Source: Cristatella mucedo (Eukaryota; Bryozoa; Phylactolaemata; Cristatellidae). Taken from it: DNA of 64,000 bases. The stretch is taken from positions 5,518,501 through 5,582,500 of the forward strand of contig WPIO01000008.1 of assembly GCA_009760855.2 (NCBI GenBank). Reading direction: 5' to 3'. The notes below the pieces were generated by a model. It had not been told where the DNA came from and searched no databases. It saw nothing but the letters and a program-made list of their open reading frames with translations. Position 1 is the stretch's first letter, and the number at the start of each line of letters is the position of its first letter. The position numbers and the translations under genes are program-made. Shown in pieces: positions 1 to 12,715 of this stretch.

Positions 1-846
1 GAGAACCTGCATAGAGAAGATAACCTGCTCAGTATTTTTCAGAAAGCCACTGTAAACCGGCAGCGGATCAATTTCTTAGCAGTGTTTAAGGAGAGAAGGT
101 TGGTAGAAAAGTTTAGCAGAAAGAAAGGTATCTGATTACCGCTTCAATGTCAGGAGACTTTGAGTCTTTGACTTAAGTGGCCTTTGCATGGTTACAGGGA
201 TACCAATTTCCTCGAGAAAAATATCTTCATGCTTTCAGATATCCTGGAATTGATGACAATATTGTTGATATGGTGCAATCACAGCAGAAAATTAGGCTAG
301 TGGTGTGGTTTTTTACATACATAAGGGTTTCAACATGTGCACGGTGGCAGAAAGATTTGCACAGTGCGAGTATATTTGAACACAGGCGAACAGATGCGAT
401 ATGGCAATCGCCATAAGTGAGAAGGGAGCACATCGTAGGGCAAAGAGCTGAGAGAAAGTCAGACGGAGTCGAACCTGAAGCTGTGATCGCTACACGGAGG
501 GCGGGCGACACATCATCATCGCAGCCGTCATCCGTACTAGTAAGTCATTCTAACCGCAAGCCGGGCGAAAATCGGCGATTGGTCGGACGGCTCGGCTGGA
601 GCCAAGAAATGCCTCGAGTTTAAAACGGCCAGCTCAGGAATGCAGCCTTGGGCAGAGTCTGTTTTCGCTGCAGCTGCCTGCCTCGGGGAGCGCAGAAAAG
701 GGGGCGTAGAAAGGGGTGGACAGGCGGAGAGCTGAATGCGTTGGCAGCTCCTAGCTGCTCCTGCTACTGCTGCTGCTGCTGCTGCTGAATAACGCGGCAG
801 CTGTGTACCAACCAAGGGTGGTGAGCCCCCTACCTACCCTGTGCCC
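1..846. other. Unassigned stretch
   Basis: No gene or known repeat is seen apart from a short CTG tract at 765-787. The frames on both strands lack recognisable motifs. Confidence 0.5.
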
Positions 847-985
847 TGGAGCCATGACGGCACACTAGATAAGGCGTCTGCTTTGAACGACCTCCACCCT
901 GAGGTCGTGGGTTCGAATCTTACAGTGGACGATTCTGTGTTATTGCCGCCGCAAATATAAAATGAATAAATAAAGATGTTTCATC
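847..985 (+). mobile_element. tRNA-derived SINE S1
   Basis: A box-like GGCACACTAGATAAGGCG and B box GTGGGTTCGAATCTTAC at tRNA-like spacing; shortened tail. Confidence 0.65.
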
Positions 986-1093
986 TGCCCCCCAACAATA
1001 ATTTAATCTCTATTCGGGCGCTTCACGTATGCCGAGGGGCTCGAGTCCACGACCTCGGCTCGGCAGCCAAGCCCACTCGGTAATATTTGCTAG
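975..1093 (-). mobile_element. SINE S2
   Basis: Reverse copy: TATTCGGGCGCTTCACGTAT tail and GGCTCGAGTCCACGACCTCG as the B-box complement. Confidence 0.5.
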
Positions 1094-3811
1094 CCAAGCG
1101 GAGGCTGCTAAATCAGCCTCATAATCTTGTTACCGCTCTGGTCGCAGCCACCGACTACTAGCTGGACGTGCACGGCCGTTGTGTCAGCTAAAATAGGCAG
1201 CAAGCAATCTGCGAGTGGATCGGCACTTCCGCAGCAGCTGGGAATGCACCGAACTTCGCCCACTGCCCGCTGGCGCGTGCAGTGGGCGAAGTCCATTGCA
1301 CTCCCAGCTGCTAACCGTAGCCCACCCCCAATTCGCTAATTAAAGCGAGCCAATGAGAGCAATCGGCTGGAGCATGGTGCCTTGCTGTGCCGAGTCCAAT
1401 TATTTGCCCTGCTGCAGCACTCGGCTGCTTCGGGCGCTCGAAGCGGTGCAGTGCAAGGCGAGCAGAAAGAGTTGCAGCACCCTCCTGCAGCCAGGTGCGA
1501 GAGGTCTGGCGATGCTGAGCGGTCAATTTGCATACTTCGGATATCGGTTAACGTACCGGTATAGCCTTTTCCTTCAGTCTGTGCTTTACCGGGGGGGGGG
1601 GTGTTTTTGACCAAGGAAACTCAGGTCCATGCACTATTTGTTGTCTCTAAGCATCTCGAGAGATTTACATCACTAATATGAGACTTGCCTATATTTCTTA
1701 CAGAGCCAAAGTGAACCAACCACCGAACTCCCAATGATAATCTATGCTCCAGACAATTGGAATCTTAATGGTAGAGTAGCTATGCTGTTTTCACGATAGT
1801 CAAACTTTTATCGTCACTATTTTGTATATATGAAGCATTATTTTTTATTAGCGATAGCTTTTGTTGAGGATTGACTCTAGAAGCCTGTAAATTCAGGCGT
1901 TGAGAAGCGCTTTTACATGACCACTGCACTGCAGGTGATGCATGATTTCACCATCAAAATGAAAGTATCATGAAGCAGAGTACATATTACAAAATCTTGC
2001 AAATTTAGTTAGCTGAAGCGCGGTAGATTTTATAGGGAAATCTAGTCAATGATGGAAAGCGAACCGAACATTCGGTACCACATGTCATTACTAACATTCT
2101 CAAGTGGCTGTATTAGCACAGCCAAAACCAGCTGTATTGCGGTCGCCCTCGCTCTGAATAGCCCTTGGCCCAGCAGTTCGGGTGGTCCTTAAAGGTCGAG
2201 AAGTCATTAAAGAAGAACCTAAATTGCAAACACCTGGAGCGGAGCTGGTCGCACGTTGGAACCTCCAGTTAGATAAGCGAAGCTCCTTATTTCCGAAGAG
2301 CGTTTAGTTCATACGCTCTTTTAGAAGCTCGGCTCTGTTGTCGCTTGGCTTAAGAAGATTGGCCGCAAGCCAGAGCGGAATGCCTGAAAGGCAGGCTTTT
2401 CGTTTATCGGCTACGGCACCTGATTCTGATGGCAAGCGCATCTGGTTGTCGTCGGCGCACAATCAATCGGAAATGGCACGAGCTCTAATCACTTTTCAGA
2501 GAGTCTGCGTATCAAAGAAGAACCGCCATTGACCGATGGACTATACGTGACTATCACATAGTCCAGACCGGTCACGACCGGGAAAAATACCCTTTTCACA
2601 GCAGCAGAGCCTCGTAGGGCGGACATGTTGTTGTTCTCAACCGTTCAAGGTGGGTGCCACGAGCATCGAATGCAGCCAATGGGTCAAGCAGGGGCAAAGA
2701 GATGACATTGTCATCATCGTTGCTATCTAGAATGCTAACAATCACATGGAGCAGAGCAGCGTCATTAAACCCTCAATCAAAATCAAATCAATCGAATCGC
2801 AATTGAGAGGCACAAATAAAAACTCTCCACAAGCTGCTTAGTAAACCTTTTGAGACAATGGTGCGCTACCAAACGAGAGCCAGAAGACTGGGTGGCCATT
2901 TGCAATGCCTCCGTATTCCGCCTATCATTTTTTTAAGATCAGTCGAACGATGGCTGATTTGAATGGCAATCGCTAGATGCATTAACCGCTGAATCAGCGA
3001 CTGTGCTGAGATTCTCTACAGTGAAACACTGAAGAAGCTATCATGCCTTGATGTGGCCGTTTCACCTAGCTTCCGGAAGGTGTACCCACGATGCTTGATT
3101 TAGGCTATGTGCGAATAGACAAGTAGCATGCAGATGATTACATCGACTTTCTCCGTTGAAGCTCCGCATGGGTGAGAGCGACGTGGAGAATGAATTGTTT
3201 ACATTGGTCATAGGAATGGTAAAAGGTTTCGTAAAGCCTATGGAAAATGCTGAATCTTACGAGGAGGAAAGGTAATCAGCTTTGCTACACAGGATCTAGC
3301 ACAACTTCCGAGGCTGAAGTGCAAAGTATGCCACTGTTCAGGAATGCCTCATACTCAAAGGAAGCGATAGCGTCACTGAAGCGTCACTTCTTCCCGAAAT
3401 AGTAGTGCCTGTACGATGCTGAGGGCTATATCGGGCTCGCCATCTTGACTTTTCAAGTGCTGACTTGGCAGCATCCAAACTATGACCAGCTGGGCTGGAG
3501 TAACCGTAACTTGGCATTATATCGTGTCATCAGTGTTCGCAGCCTCCAGCCCTGTACCAACAATTTCGAGGGCAGCTTCATTCAAAGTAATACAGTGTTG
3601 CATGATCAGGTGACGACTGTGCTGGCAATCTAGTAGCTTGCAGCTTGGCATTCACCCAAGTCACGGCTGAATTTCGCAAGCCAAGCCTTGCTTGGCAGCT
3701 GCCAACCATCATTCCTATTATAAATGAGAAACTGCGAGCAGTGACTTAGAGAGAGCACCGGGTATGCACTCGGGCAGCCCTGGGAACTTGATCCAAACTA
3801 ATCGAAAAGTC
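1094..3811. other. Unassigned stretch
   Basis: I see only a G-run near 1591-1600. No coding signal, SINE box or LINE motif stands out. Confidence 0.5.
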
Positions 3812-4312
3812 CTGTAATGTATGAATGTATGCATGTATCCTTCGTCTGTGACTCCATAAAGCCACAAAATACTATGTAGGTGTTATGCGGGAGAGCTTTG
3901 TACAGCACACTCACAGCTTAAGCGGCTTTCTGTACGCATTCGGTAGCCACCACACTTCATCTCACGCAACAAAGAGAAAGTGAGAAGCACAGCTGAATCA
4001 AAAGACCAGTAGTGAGTGGCATGGAAGCAGCAGTTTAGGACGACTAGAAAGTATGAGCCATAGTCGGCAACAGGAGATTACTCGTCGTTGAGTAAGAATT
4101 TTGGAAGTAAGTTTCGCAGTCTAGGACCTGCAGAGCGAAAGCTACAGTCACCAACGGTCTTTAAGCAGAGGAACTGAATAGCTTGTTTATCGGTCATACA
4201 AGAACTGAGGCCACGATAAGGCTGAAACTGGTACAGCATTTCAGTTAGGCATGAAGGAGCCAAGCCATGGTGGGCCTTGTGGGTCATCTCAAGAACTTTG
4301 CTCCGCATATGA
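3812..4312 (-). mobile_element. LINE B 3' fragment upstream of the decayed peptide gene
   Basis: Matches the LINE B 3' UTR (GACTCCATAAAGCCACAA and GGTAGCC) and the end of its protein on the minus strand (KVLEMTHKAHHGLAPSCL; then KTVGDCSFRSAGPRLRNL). The TAATG tail is worn to GTAATGTATGAATGTATG. Confidence 0.75.
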
Positions 4313-4361
4313 GGCGGATTTTCCGTTGTGGAGGCATAATTATGTAAAAATAATTAGATAA

Positions 4362-4385
4362 ATATATATATATATATATATATAT
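4362..4385. repeat. TA microsatellite
   Basis: Uninterrupted TA repeat of about 24 bp in AT-rich DNA between LINE B and the decayed peptide gene. Confidence 0.95.
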
Positions 4386-4560
4386 TATAAATATAAAATA
4401 AATTTAATGTAATGTAATATAAATGTAAGAATTAAATATCAACAATGTATTATAGTATATAAATATAATCTGCATAAATAAGAGAAACAATACTTGGCTG
4501 TATGCCCACTTTTTGTACCTAATTAGATCAATATTGCTATTGCTCTCAATCAGCTCGACC

Positions 4561-6860
4561 ATGTCGGCAGCTACGAGAATAGCTCTCATTGTGGCTCCCC
4601 TGGCGTCCACGACAGTCATTTTCATTGAGGCGTGTAACAGAGGTGAGCACTCGGTGTGACAACATTGAGCAGTAACGCATGCATCAGATCGTCCATTAAG
4701 TGCACTAGCAGGATATGTGATAACGCTAGAATGATTTCGTTCTGCCATTTCATTTTAGAAGCAAAATGAGAAAAATCTCACATGAAATTTTGAATGAAAA
4801 TTCTAATTATGGATGCACTAAACTGTATATTGTACGCTACTTTTCTGGCAGCTGTTACATTTTAAATGTTTTTTTTTATTTTCTGAAGTTGAAGTTGAAG
4901 TTTGCGGTGATAATTAGGAAAAACGAAGATTATTCTACTGCTCACCTTAGGATAGATTGCTGGCTTAATAAAATGGCTATGGTCAATTGCTAGCAGTCAT
5001 TATTCATTCAAATCTTCTTTGGGAAACTCTATCCCATTATAGCCACTTTCACAGACTACCTTCGCAGGGTTGCTGGATCATTTTTAATCTGTCCTATTTA
5101 ACTAAATAAAAATGCGAGATCAAATGTTGTGCACGCAGTTCTGATAGTTTAGTATATGCACTGTATGCCTCAGCACTTTATATGTGCTGTTATTTTACAG
5201 GTAATCTGATCTCTCGATTCAATAGCAGGCTTGAAATTGTATAGCACTGTTCTCATTTGAAAATCTTTGGACTAGGAAATGTGACAACTTGAGGGGCAAT
5301 ATCAGGACATACTTCAATAATGAGGACATCGAAGTAACCACGTATTGCTATTAACATTTATAAACTCGGCAATTTAAGTTGTATAAAAATGATAACAATC
5401 ATTGGCATTAAATTTTAAATAAACTATCGGTACAGCGCTGTAGGAGAGCCAAATCCCTTCATGTACGCCGAAATTAAACCACGTCGATTGATAAGCAACG
5501 GCATGTGCAAGTTTACGAGTTTAAGCAATTACAGAAAAATTCACGTGACGGGACAAGTTGCTTGCAAACAAAATGGGTTTTCAACCCCTTTTTAAATGCT
5601 TTCACCTTCGGGGGAAGTCGTAGCTTCAGCCGGTGATGGGTTTTCTACACTAGCTTTAGGAGTTTTATTGCTACAGCACGAAGAGCTTAAAAGGAGGAGC
5701 TATATAAATTCATGCTGGATGTAAAAAATAAACGGGTCTTCTTGGCTGAGGTTTCCTTATCAAATTAACGCCGAATTTTTGCAAAGGTTCCCAGTTGAAA
5801 GTAAGTAGACGTGACTATAGTGCCTGTGTGACCATATAGCGAACGTTTATAAAATGAATGGACAGAATCATTGCCTTTGCAACAGGTAATATTCTAGCAG
5901 AACACATTTACAGGTTTCAGCTGTTTAATTTCTGAGTAATAGCGTGCATACCCAAGACTATTAAGCTGGTTTTGTAATCATTCAAATTTGAGAATATGTG
6001 ATGATATCCAAATGCAAATTTCAGCAATACAAACTGCGATGAAGTTCAATACGATAAAAGACCGGGAGAAATTGAAGCTTGGATACAGCTGTGTCCTATC
6101 TACATAAAAATTAAAGCCTAAATTGTAGCTGATGATTGCATTGGTAAGAGGGGTGATATGAGTTTTGAAAAGAAGTGAACCTATAATGATATCACGTTTT
6201 GTTAAGTGTGCTTGCTTTATCCAGGTAATGCAAGTAATGACTTTCTAATCGGACTCATACTCACAGCAGTCGCCTAGGGATGAGCGAACTCTTACTCGTG
6301 TAGTTTGTCATGAATGTGTCCTGTCAGACACTAATTCACTAATCTTCAAAGTTTAACTCTTATTGGGGTTGGATTCTCAACTTGCTTGAGGTATTCGCTT
6401 GATTGTGATCCGATAATAAACTTCACCGGCCGTTAGGAAATAACTATGTCAAGTAGAATCACGAACTTTAATGGTAGTTCTATAGCGAGAGGATCAAAGA
6501 TTTTCTCATAAAAGTATGCTTCCTTTTACTGGCCCAGGTTGGCCTTTGAGAAACACAGAAAACCTGTCTTCCAGTGACCTCGGGGCTTTTATTCACATAC
6601 TTTGCTCCGAAACGTGCTTCCGGCAAGACGGGCTTCAAACGGCCTTTGCTCTTTCGCAGAGCCACCTCCACCAGAACCGGATGTCACCGGATGCGACCGG
6701 ATGTCATCAGCTACTGCCATGAACAGGAGATCTACTTCTGCTTGCGACTTTCGTGCCTAGAAAAAGCAAGCATCGCACGCTCGGCACTTCTGAACCGAGT
6801 AAGTTTTCTCGTCGACCGTATTTATAAAGGGAAAATGGGAATCTATGCGTGTCAGTTCCT
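4561..6860 (+). pseudogene. Decayed copy of peptide gene C
   Basis: Exon 1 (4561-4642) matches gene C exon 1 almost base for base, from about 4545 up to the GTGAG donor. One change puts proline in the hydrophobic core of the signal peptide. The upstream in-frame ATG and TATA box of gene C are absent; similarity stops about 16 bp before the ATG. Exon 2 homology starts at 6660 after CTTTCGCAG with the same proline-rich start. A 10-bp motif ACCGGATG(T/C)(C/G) is present three times at 6676-6705, giving 5 extra bases relative to gene C and a frameshift. Beyond it, in another frame, ISYCHE is kept along with the C-x7-C-x4-C spacing. The fifth cysteine is arginine (CGC for TGC) and the GTGAGT donor is lost. 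Non-function is inferred from these lesions; transcription cannot be excluded. Confidence 0.65.
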
Positions 6861-8591
6861 ATAAAAGTATTTTCTCTATTCATCTTTAATCCTGGCTATT
6901 TTTGCTTAATATTAAATGGTATATTCGCAGTGAATTTTGGGCATAGGCAGCTTCAATGATCGCGCAGTATTGGATCCATTCTTAAAAGAGGCTGGTTAAT
7001 CTAATCTTCTGCATCCTCCATGCTAATCGCATCTCTAATTATAATGAGTTCTGAATCTTATGATAACTAAAAAGTATTTCGTGGATGCAAAAAAGCTGAT
7101 CGCTCCGTTAGTCTGCTACAGCTTGATCTGCACGGTTAGCAAAGCACTCTATCTTGTTCCTATAGAGACTTGCCGTCCGAGAAGGAAGATAATACAGTTG
7201 CGGCCTAAATGATTCTAAACATTGCGGATAAAATGTACCTGCGGAGACCAAAATAATTTGCTCATCAGTGCTGCATGCATAGCGACTGCATTGTGACGAA
7301 TGCTGTAGCTACGGCCCCACTGTGCCATAATTATTAGCTCTTGTTTTGATTTGTAGGCCAAATGATTATTCTAGGGCCAGTTTCCCGGGTGTATAACTTG
7401 AATCAACGTGGGTGCTGCAGTCACCATAGCACTCAAGAGACCCTGCGAGAAACTTGTGTCGGCTTGCTTAGAAGAATCAAAAGAAAAACACGGCTGAACA
7501 TAATTGAATCAATTGGCTCAATCGAAAGGCCAAATAGTTTTTTCTTATAATTGTGTGCGATGCTTCAAGCTAATGCAAGAAGGCTTACCATGCTAATATT
7601 CTCCAAGGAGCTTTTATAATCCAATTTGCGAAAGCTTCTTTAGGTTTGAGCTGCATTTTTTTGGAACTTGAGATAAGGATGTAAAATTACTCGGGCTTCT
7701 CCACTGATTGTTCAGTAAGCTTAACTTTCCAACTGGAATGAATCAGAATCATCCTTAGCCATAGTAATTAGTTAAGCCAAACTAGAGCTGAATGTCAATG
7801 AAAGGCTTCTACACTTTACACAGATTGCTTGTAGTTTTCTATTGAATGAAAATTCAAAGTTTCAATGCATTTCAAGTATTGCCGTATTCTTCCATTGACA
7901 ATTAAAATGTTGACACCGGATAGCCTGGTTACGAGCAAATGGGCAGAACTTCAATTGAATTTCAAATGTGTTTTTTGTTAGAGGTTAGTCTTCGGCAAAT
8001 TTTGTAAGCTTCTTTGATTTTTCAGGCGCTCTAAATTTGTTTTAGCTTCACTTGGATATTTTTTAAAACAATTAATACCTGAGCAATTGGCTTGCTATAC
8101 AGTCAATCATGATAATGATAATCAATTTGATTTACTGTCGATAAAGAATACAGTACGTTTACTGGAGGCAATGCGGCTGACACTCTATTCATACCAATGA
8201 ATTCCTCACATTTTCTTATCACACTTCTAAGCTGCATTAGAGTATAAAGTAATTTTACCCTTGAGAATTATTTAATGAACTCATGTAGATTGGCTACCAG
8301 TACATAATTGCTCACATAAATATAACCGTTTCTTTTTTGCGTGGCCACTATCATATGCTATACTGTTGGTTTATATTCAGATTGTCGATCACTAATAATA
8401 ATGATTAAGGCTGACCTTTTCTCTGCATTATTCTGCTGGCCTCCGTTTTCTGATTCGCAACCAATTTTTTTAAACTAATTTAACTTTGCAATAGTCATTA
8501 TTTGAGCGGATGAATTTTTAACTGCCTCTGGTCTAGATATAAGTACACATGGTGAGTACACGCATACACTCACGTGTGCACACTTTTACAC

Positions 8592-8596
<5 letters not shown>
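6861..8596. other. Unassigned AT-rich stretch
   Basis: Frames are short and without motifs. No paralogue of the cysteine exon is visible. Confidence 0.5.
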
Positions 8597-8655
<59 letters not shown>

Positions 8656-8770
8656 TCATATATCAGTTATATCAGTTATATATATATAATTATATGTATA
8701 TTTATATATATATAACTGATATAACTTATATATGACTTATATAAATATATATATGTATATATATATATAT
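8597..8770. repeat. TA microsatellite with embedded inverted repeat
   Basis: About 55 bp of TA followed by an AT-rich inverted repeat (arms about 8653-8687 and 8703-8737) containing CATATATCAGTTATATCAG and its near-complement. Confidence 0.9.
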
Positions 8771-8885
8771 AATTTACTTGTATAGCGTCCTGAGAGAACT
8801 TTTATATCTATTCAGACGCTTCACATAATGTATGGAACTAGAGCCCATTACCTTGAGTATTTAGATAAGCAAATACGCGTTTTTG
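8770..8885 (-). mobile_element. SINE S2, degenerate
   Basis: ACTTGTATAGCGTCCTGAGA, then ATCTATTCAGACGCTTCAC and AACTAGAGCCCATTACCTTG. Confidence 0.5.
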
Positions 8886-9902
8886 CAAGCGTTTATAAAT
8901 TTCTACGTATCTGTTGCGGTACAGCATATGCGTTGGTATGCTTAATGAGATACCGATCAGTAGCACCTCGTAAAGCACTACCGGCCTTAGCTAGAGAGGC
9001 GAGAGCACTACAGAATGACTCAGAAGGCTGGTGTCGTCGAGAGGACTTTCTTTCTAACCATAGTCAACATTCAAATTCTTTAATTTGAACCCTAATCTAA
9101 CCACTAAGGTCTGGAAATATTGTGACTAATGTTAGAATGATTATTACTACAAGCAAATTAATCAACTCAGCAATTGTGTTGCGACGGGGGTATTGCCCTT
9201 GCCACCATGGACAGACATAACGTCCTCAAAAGTCCAAGATAACTGGTTCCATATTGTGTAAATCTCTCGACAGACATCGGCAGTGTGTGGTTATCCCTCT
9301 TCTGTTAATCTGGCATTACAGCATTACAACGCTCATTGTGTTTTAACAAACATAATTCAAAATCATGTCGCCAACTGATGGCCAAAGTAGAAAAGCACTA
9401 GTGGCCCAAACATATATTGTTGCACTGGAAACGAAAAGAGGCAAAATTCAGATTTGAGAGCGTAATGCTATTTCACACATTTTGAAATTACATTTAACAT
9501 TCGCAAAACCATTGAATCTTCTATGATGCTGGAACAGAGGTCGCTGATGTTGGCTTAGTGTCAAGACAGGGCATAAGTAAACAGTCGTTGAGAGAAACGG
9601 AACCATTCTTAGTGGCCTCCATGTAATTTCCTGCTGAGCTGACAACCCAATTGAATAAATCTACCCACATACTCCCTTAAAAAAATGTTGACCATAGTTT
9701 CAGTTGACCGACCAATTTCCAGCAATCATAACATTAGAATTAAAGGTCCTCTCCCACATTCCTCGCACGCTCATTATGAAGGTGCCTAGCAGCTCTCTCT
9801 AACGCACGCACACGCACACACCCGTATGCATGCACGCCATATCTCCGATAGCAGCTTAATAAGTTTTCTGGCGCATGTCGGTCACAGAGCAGTTTTCTGA
9901 AA
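8886..9902. other. Unassigned stretch
   Basis: Nothing recognised on either strand. Confidence 0.5.
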
Positions 9903-10078
9903 TAAATAATAAATGTTAGCTGATCTAACAACCTCATTTGTATAGCGACAGAAGAGCTTTTAACGGCTTTGGCCACCCATTGCACCTGGCAATATAAGAT
10001 TTTCGACTGCAGGATTTGAACCTACGATCTCGGTCTTGAAGAGCAAGCACCTTACTTCCTGAGCAATCACGGCCCAGT
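9903..10078 (-). mobile_element. tRNA-derived SINE S1
   Basis: Reverse of the S1 consensus: tail AGCGACAGAAGAGC at 9943 and B box complement GGATTTGAACCTACGATC near 10012. Confidence 0.65.
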
Positions 10079-10538
10079 CGCTGACTACACCTGCATTTGG
10101 GTGGCTTCTGTAACTGTGTATTAATTGGGTGCTTCTCATCTTCTACGGCTCTGACTGTTCATTCGTGTCGCTCGAGGCAAACTCTAAGTGGTTTCCTTTC
10201 GTGTTTTGGTTTATTGCTCGCGTTTGAGAGCGGCAGAGCACGGGTCACGAATGTGGGTGCAATCTTCCCTGCGGACTTTAGGCCTCTCAATGTGCCACCC
10301 AACGCGCACGAGTCAAATTATTTAATCATTCGAAATGCACGATAATCGGAGCTTCCTTTCTATCCAAGATACATGTGTGTGCTAGGTACATTCCTCGCTT
10401 ACGGCTGCTAAGAGGCATGATTAAAGTGAATGCTAAAAATCGACGCCAATCAAATAATCAGCCCAACTTTATACTTCCGCTAGCAAAGTGTATTCGTTTG
10501 ATGCGAATTGTGAGTATTAGTAACTGAGCCTGTAATAA

Positions 10539-10577
10539 CCTTGCACCTTGCACCTTGCACCTTGCACCTTGCACCTT
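10539..10577. repeat. Heptamer tandem repeat CCTTGCA
   Basis: Five perfect CCTTGCA units and a partial sixth. Confidence 0.95.
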
Positions 10578-10789
10578 CACATCGGATATGAGGTAAACGC
10601 CTAGGATTCCGGCAGATTGTGGCCTCACTTTGAATGTAGCATGGGTCAATGATGCAAGACGATTGGCTGGCCTGATTCTTGGCCCATAGTTAAGGAGCTC
10701 AAGCTTCATGAACTTATTCACGGATTGGAGTACAGCAGCAGTGAATCTTTCATTTCCGAACTGACAAGACTGCCCTCCTGCTACTTATA

Positions 10790-12715
10790 TGAAGTATTAA
10801 TAATAATAACAATAATAGTGCACTTGATAAAGCGCCCTCAGAGAACTCAATATCTTTCTAAGCGCTTTACATTTGCTGCAAAGGGAAATGCAATTGAGTG
10901 GTAAGTAAAATCATGCCTGAAAAACGAACAAAATGAATAATATGGTTAGGGGTGACATGCACAGGATCAGCATGCAAATGTGGTTAGTGGCAGCATGCAC
11001 AGTGTCAGCACGCATAAGCACATCAAGGACGAATCACAGGGACCAACTAAATGCTGTCCTAAATAGGTGTTTTTAAGTTCCTTTTAAATGTGGTCAGGTC
11101 AGGGGATGTTCTGACGCAGGTCGGGAGGGAGTTCCACGCTTTGGGAGCATACGAACTGAATGCACGGTCTCCAAAGGATTTAAGGTTTGTACGAGGTATT
11201 TGTAGACTGTTGGATTCCGAAAAGCGGGTGGTACGATGCTTGGCCTGATGGGGGAGTATATCTGAGAGATATGCTGGAGCCATAGAATGGAGGGACCTAA
11301 AAGTGAGCGACAAAACCTTGAAGTCAATTCATTGGTTGACTGGTAGCCAGTGCAGGTCGGCGAGAAGTGGAGTAATGTGGCAACTTCGACGCTCACGACA
11401 GACAAGCCTGGCTGCGGAGTTTTGCACCAGCTGCAATCGCCTGATCGCACATGCCGGTAGGCCAATAAGCAGTGAGTTGCAGAAGTCGATACGAGATGTC
11501 ACGAATGCATGGACCAACTTAGATGTGGTATCCTTATCTAAACAAGCCCAAATTTCAGCAATATTATGAAGCTGAAAATGGACAGATTTGGCTGTGGAGC
11601 TGATATGGTCGTCTAAGGAGAGGTCGCTATGGAATATGACACCTAGATTTTGAGCTGATTCGACAGGAGATATGCTGGCAGAGCCAATTTTGAGAGAAAG
11701 CCTTTCCAATCTCTGAATCACACTGGGTTTGCCCATAACTAGTAAGTTAGTTTTGTCATCGTTTAGTTTTAGAAAATTTGCTGCCATCCATGTGCGGATG
11801 TCATCAATGCATGCAGCAAGTGAGTTTAGAGAATTTGAGGTGCTCGAAGGCTATGAGGGATCAAAGCAAAGGTAGAACTGAGCGTCATCCGCATAGAAGT
11901 GAAAGCCTAGATTGTGCTTGGCAGTCACATCAGCGAGAGGGAGAGTATAAACCGTGAAAAGAACCGGAACTAGCACGGAGCCCTGAGGTACTCCATATTT
12001 CAGAGGTACTTCAGATGATCTTTGTCCATTCACGGCAATACTCTGGAGTCACCCACTGAGGTAGGACCTGAACCATTGCAGAGCAGTGCCAGTGATGCCC
12101 AGGCGAGATGAGAGGCGCTCTATAAGAACTTTGCGATCGATAGTATCAAAAGCTGCTTAAAGATCGAGCAAAACAAGCAGAGACACTCTAACCATGTCTG
12201 CATTCCTAAGTAGGTCGTTGTACACCCTAAGCAATGCTGACTCTGTGGAGTGATTAGCTCTAAAGCCAGACTGGAACTTACTAGCAAGGTGTGAGGTTTC
12301 GATATATGAGTTCAGCTGGTCTGCCATGACCCGTTCCAGTGTCTTTGATAGGAATGGTAGAAGGGAGACTGGGCGGTAGTAGCTCATGTTATCTTGGTCT
12401 AGTGTCGCTTTCTTGAGAATTGGCCTGACTAGAGCTTTTTTGAAAGGTTTTTTGGACATGACCTGATGCTAATGACATATTAATGATGTTAGTTATGCAT
12501 GGCAGTAGCAGATCAATGTAACGTATGAGCAGGACAATGGGAATAGGGTCCAGAGGACTTGTTGTCTTCTTTGATTGAGATACGAACTTTAGGACTAGAT
12601 CACTAGTGACCTGCTTAAATGCAGACATTGAGCGAGGATTCCCAAGGCAAGCGTTAAGTCTGGCCGATGGAGTTACAACAGGCCTGATGACCACTAAATT
12701 AGAGAGATTGACAGT
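10790..12715 (-). mobile_element. LINE family A (CR1/L2-type), broken copy
   Basis: Minus-strand coding runs through at least five frames: TTSPLDPIPIVLL (12.57 kb), RPVSLLPFLSKTLERVMADQ and SKFQSGFRANHSTE (12.3 kb), YGVPQGSVL and YADDAQFYL (11.9-12.0 kb), KLNDDKTNLLVMGKP (11.75 kb), then NSLLIGLPACAIRRLQLVQN and the carboxyl end near 11.06 kb. The order fits a CR1/L2-type reverse transcriptase; frameshifts make it inactive. The 3' UTR (10.8-11.05 kb) ends with a stem motif AGCGCTTA...GGGCGCTTTAT (minus strand) and a TTATTA-type tail at 10796-10818. No endonuclease domain is seen. LINE A differs from LINE B in its 3' end. Confidence 0.85.
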
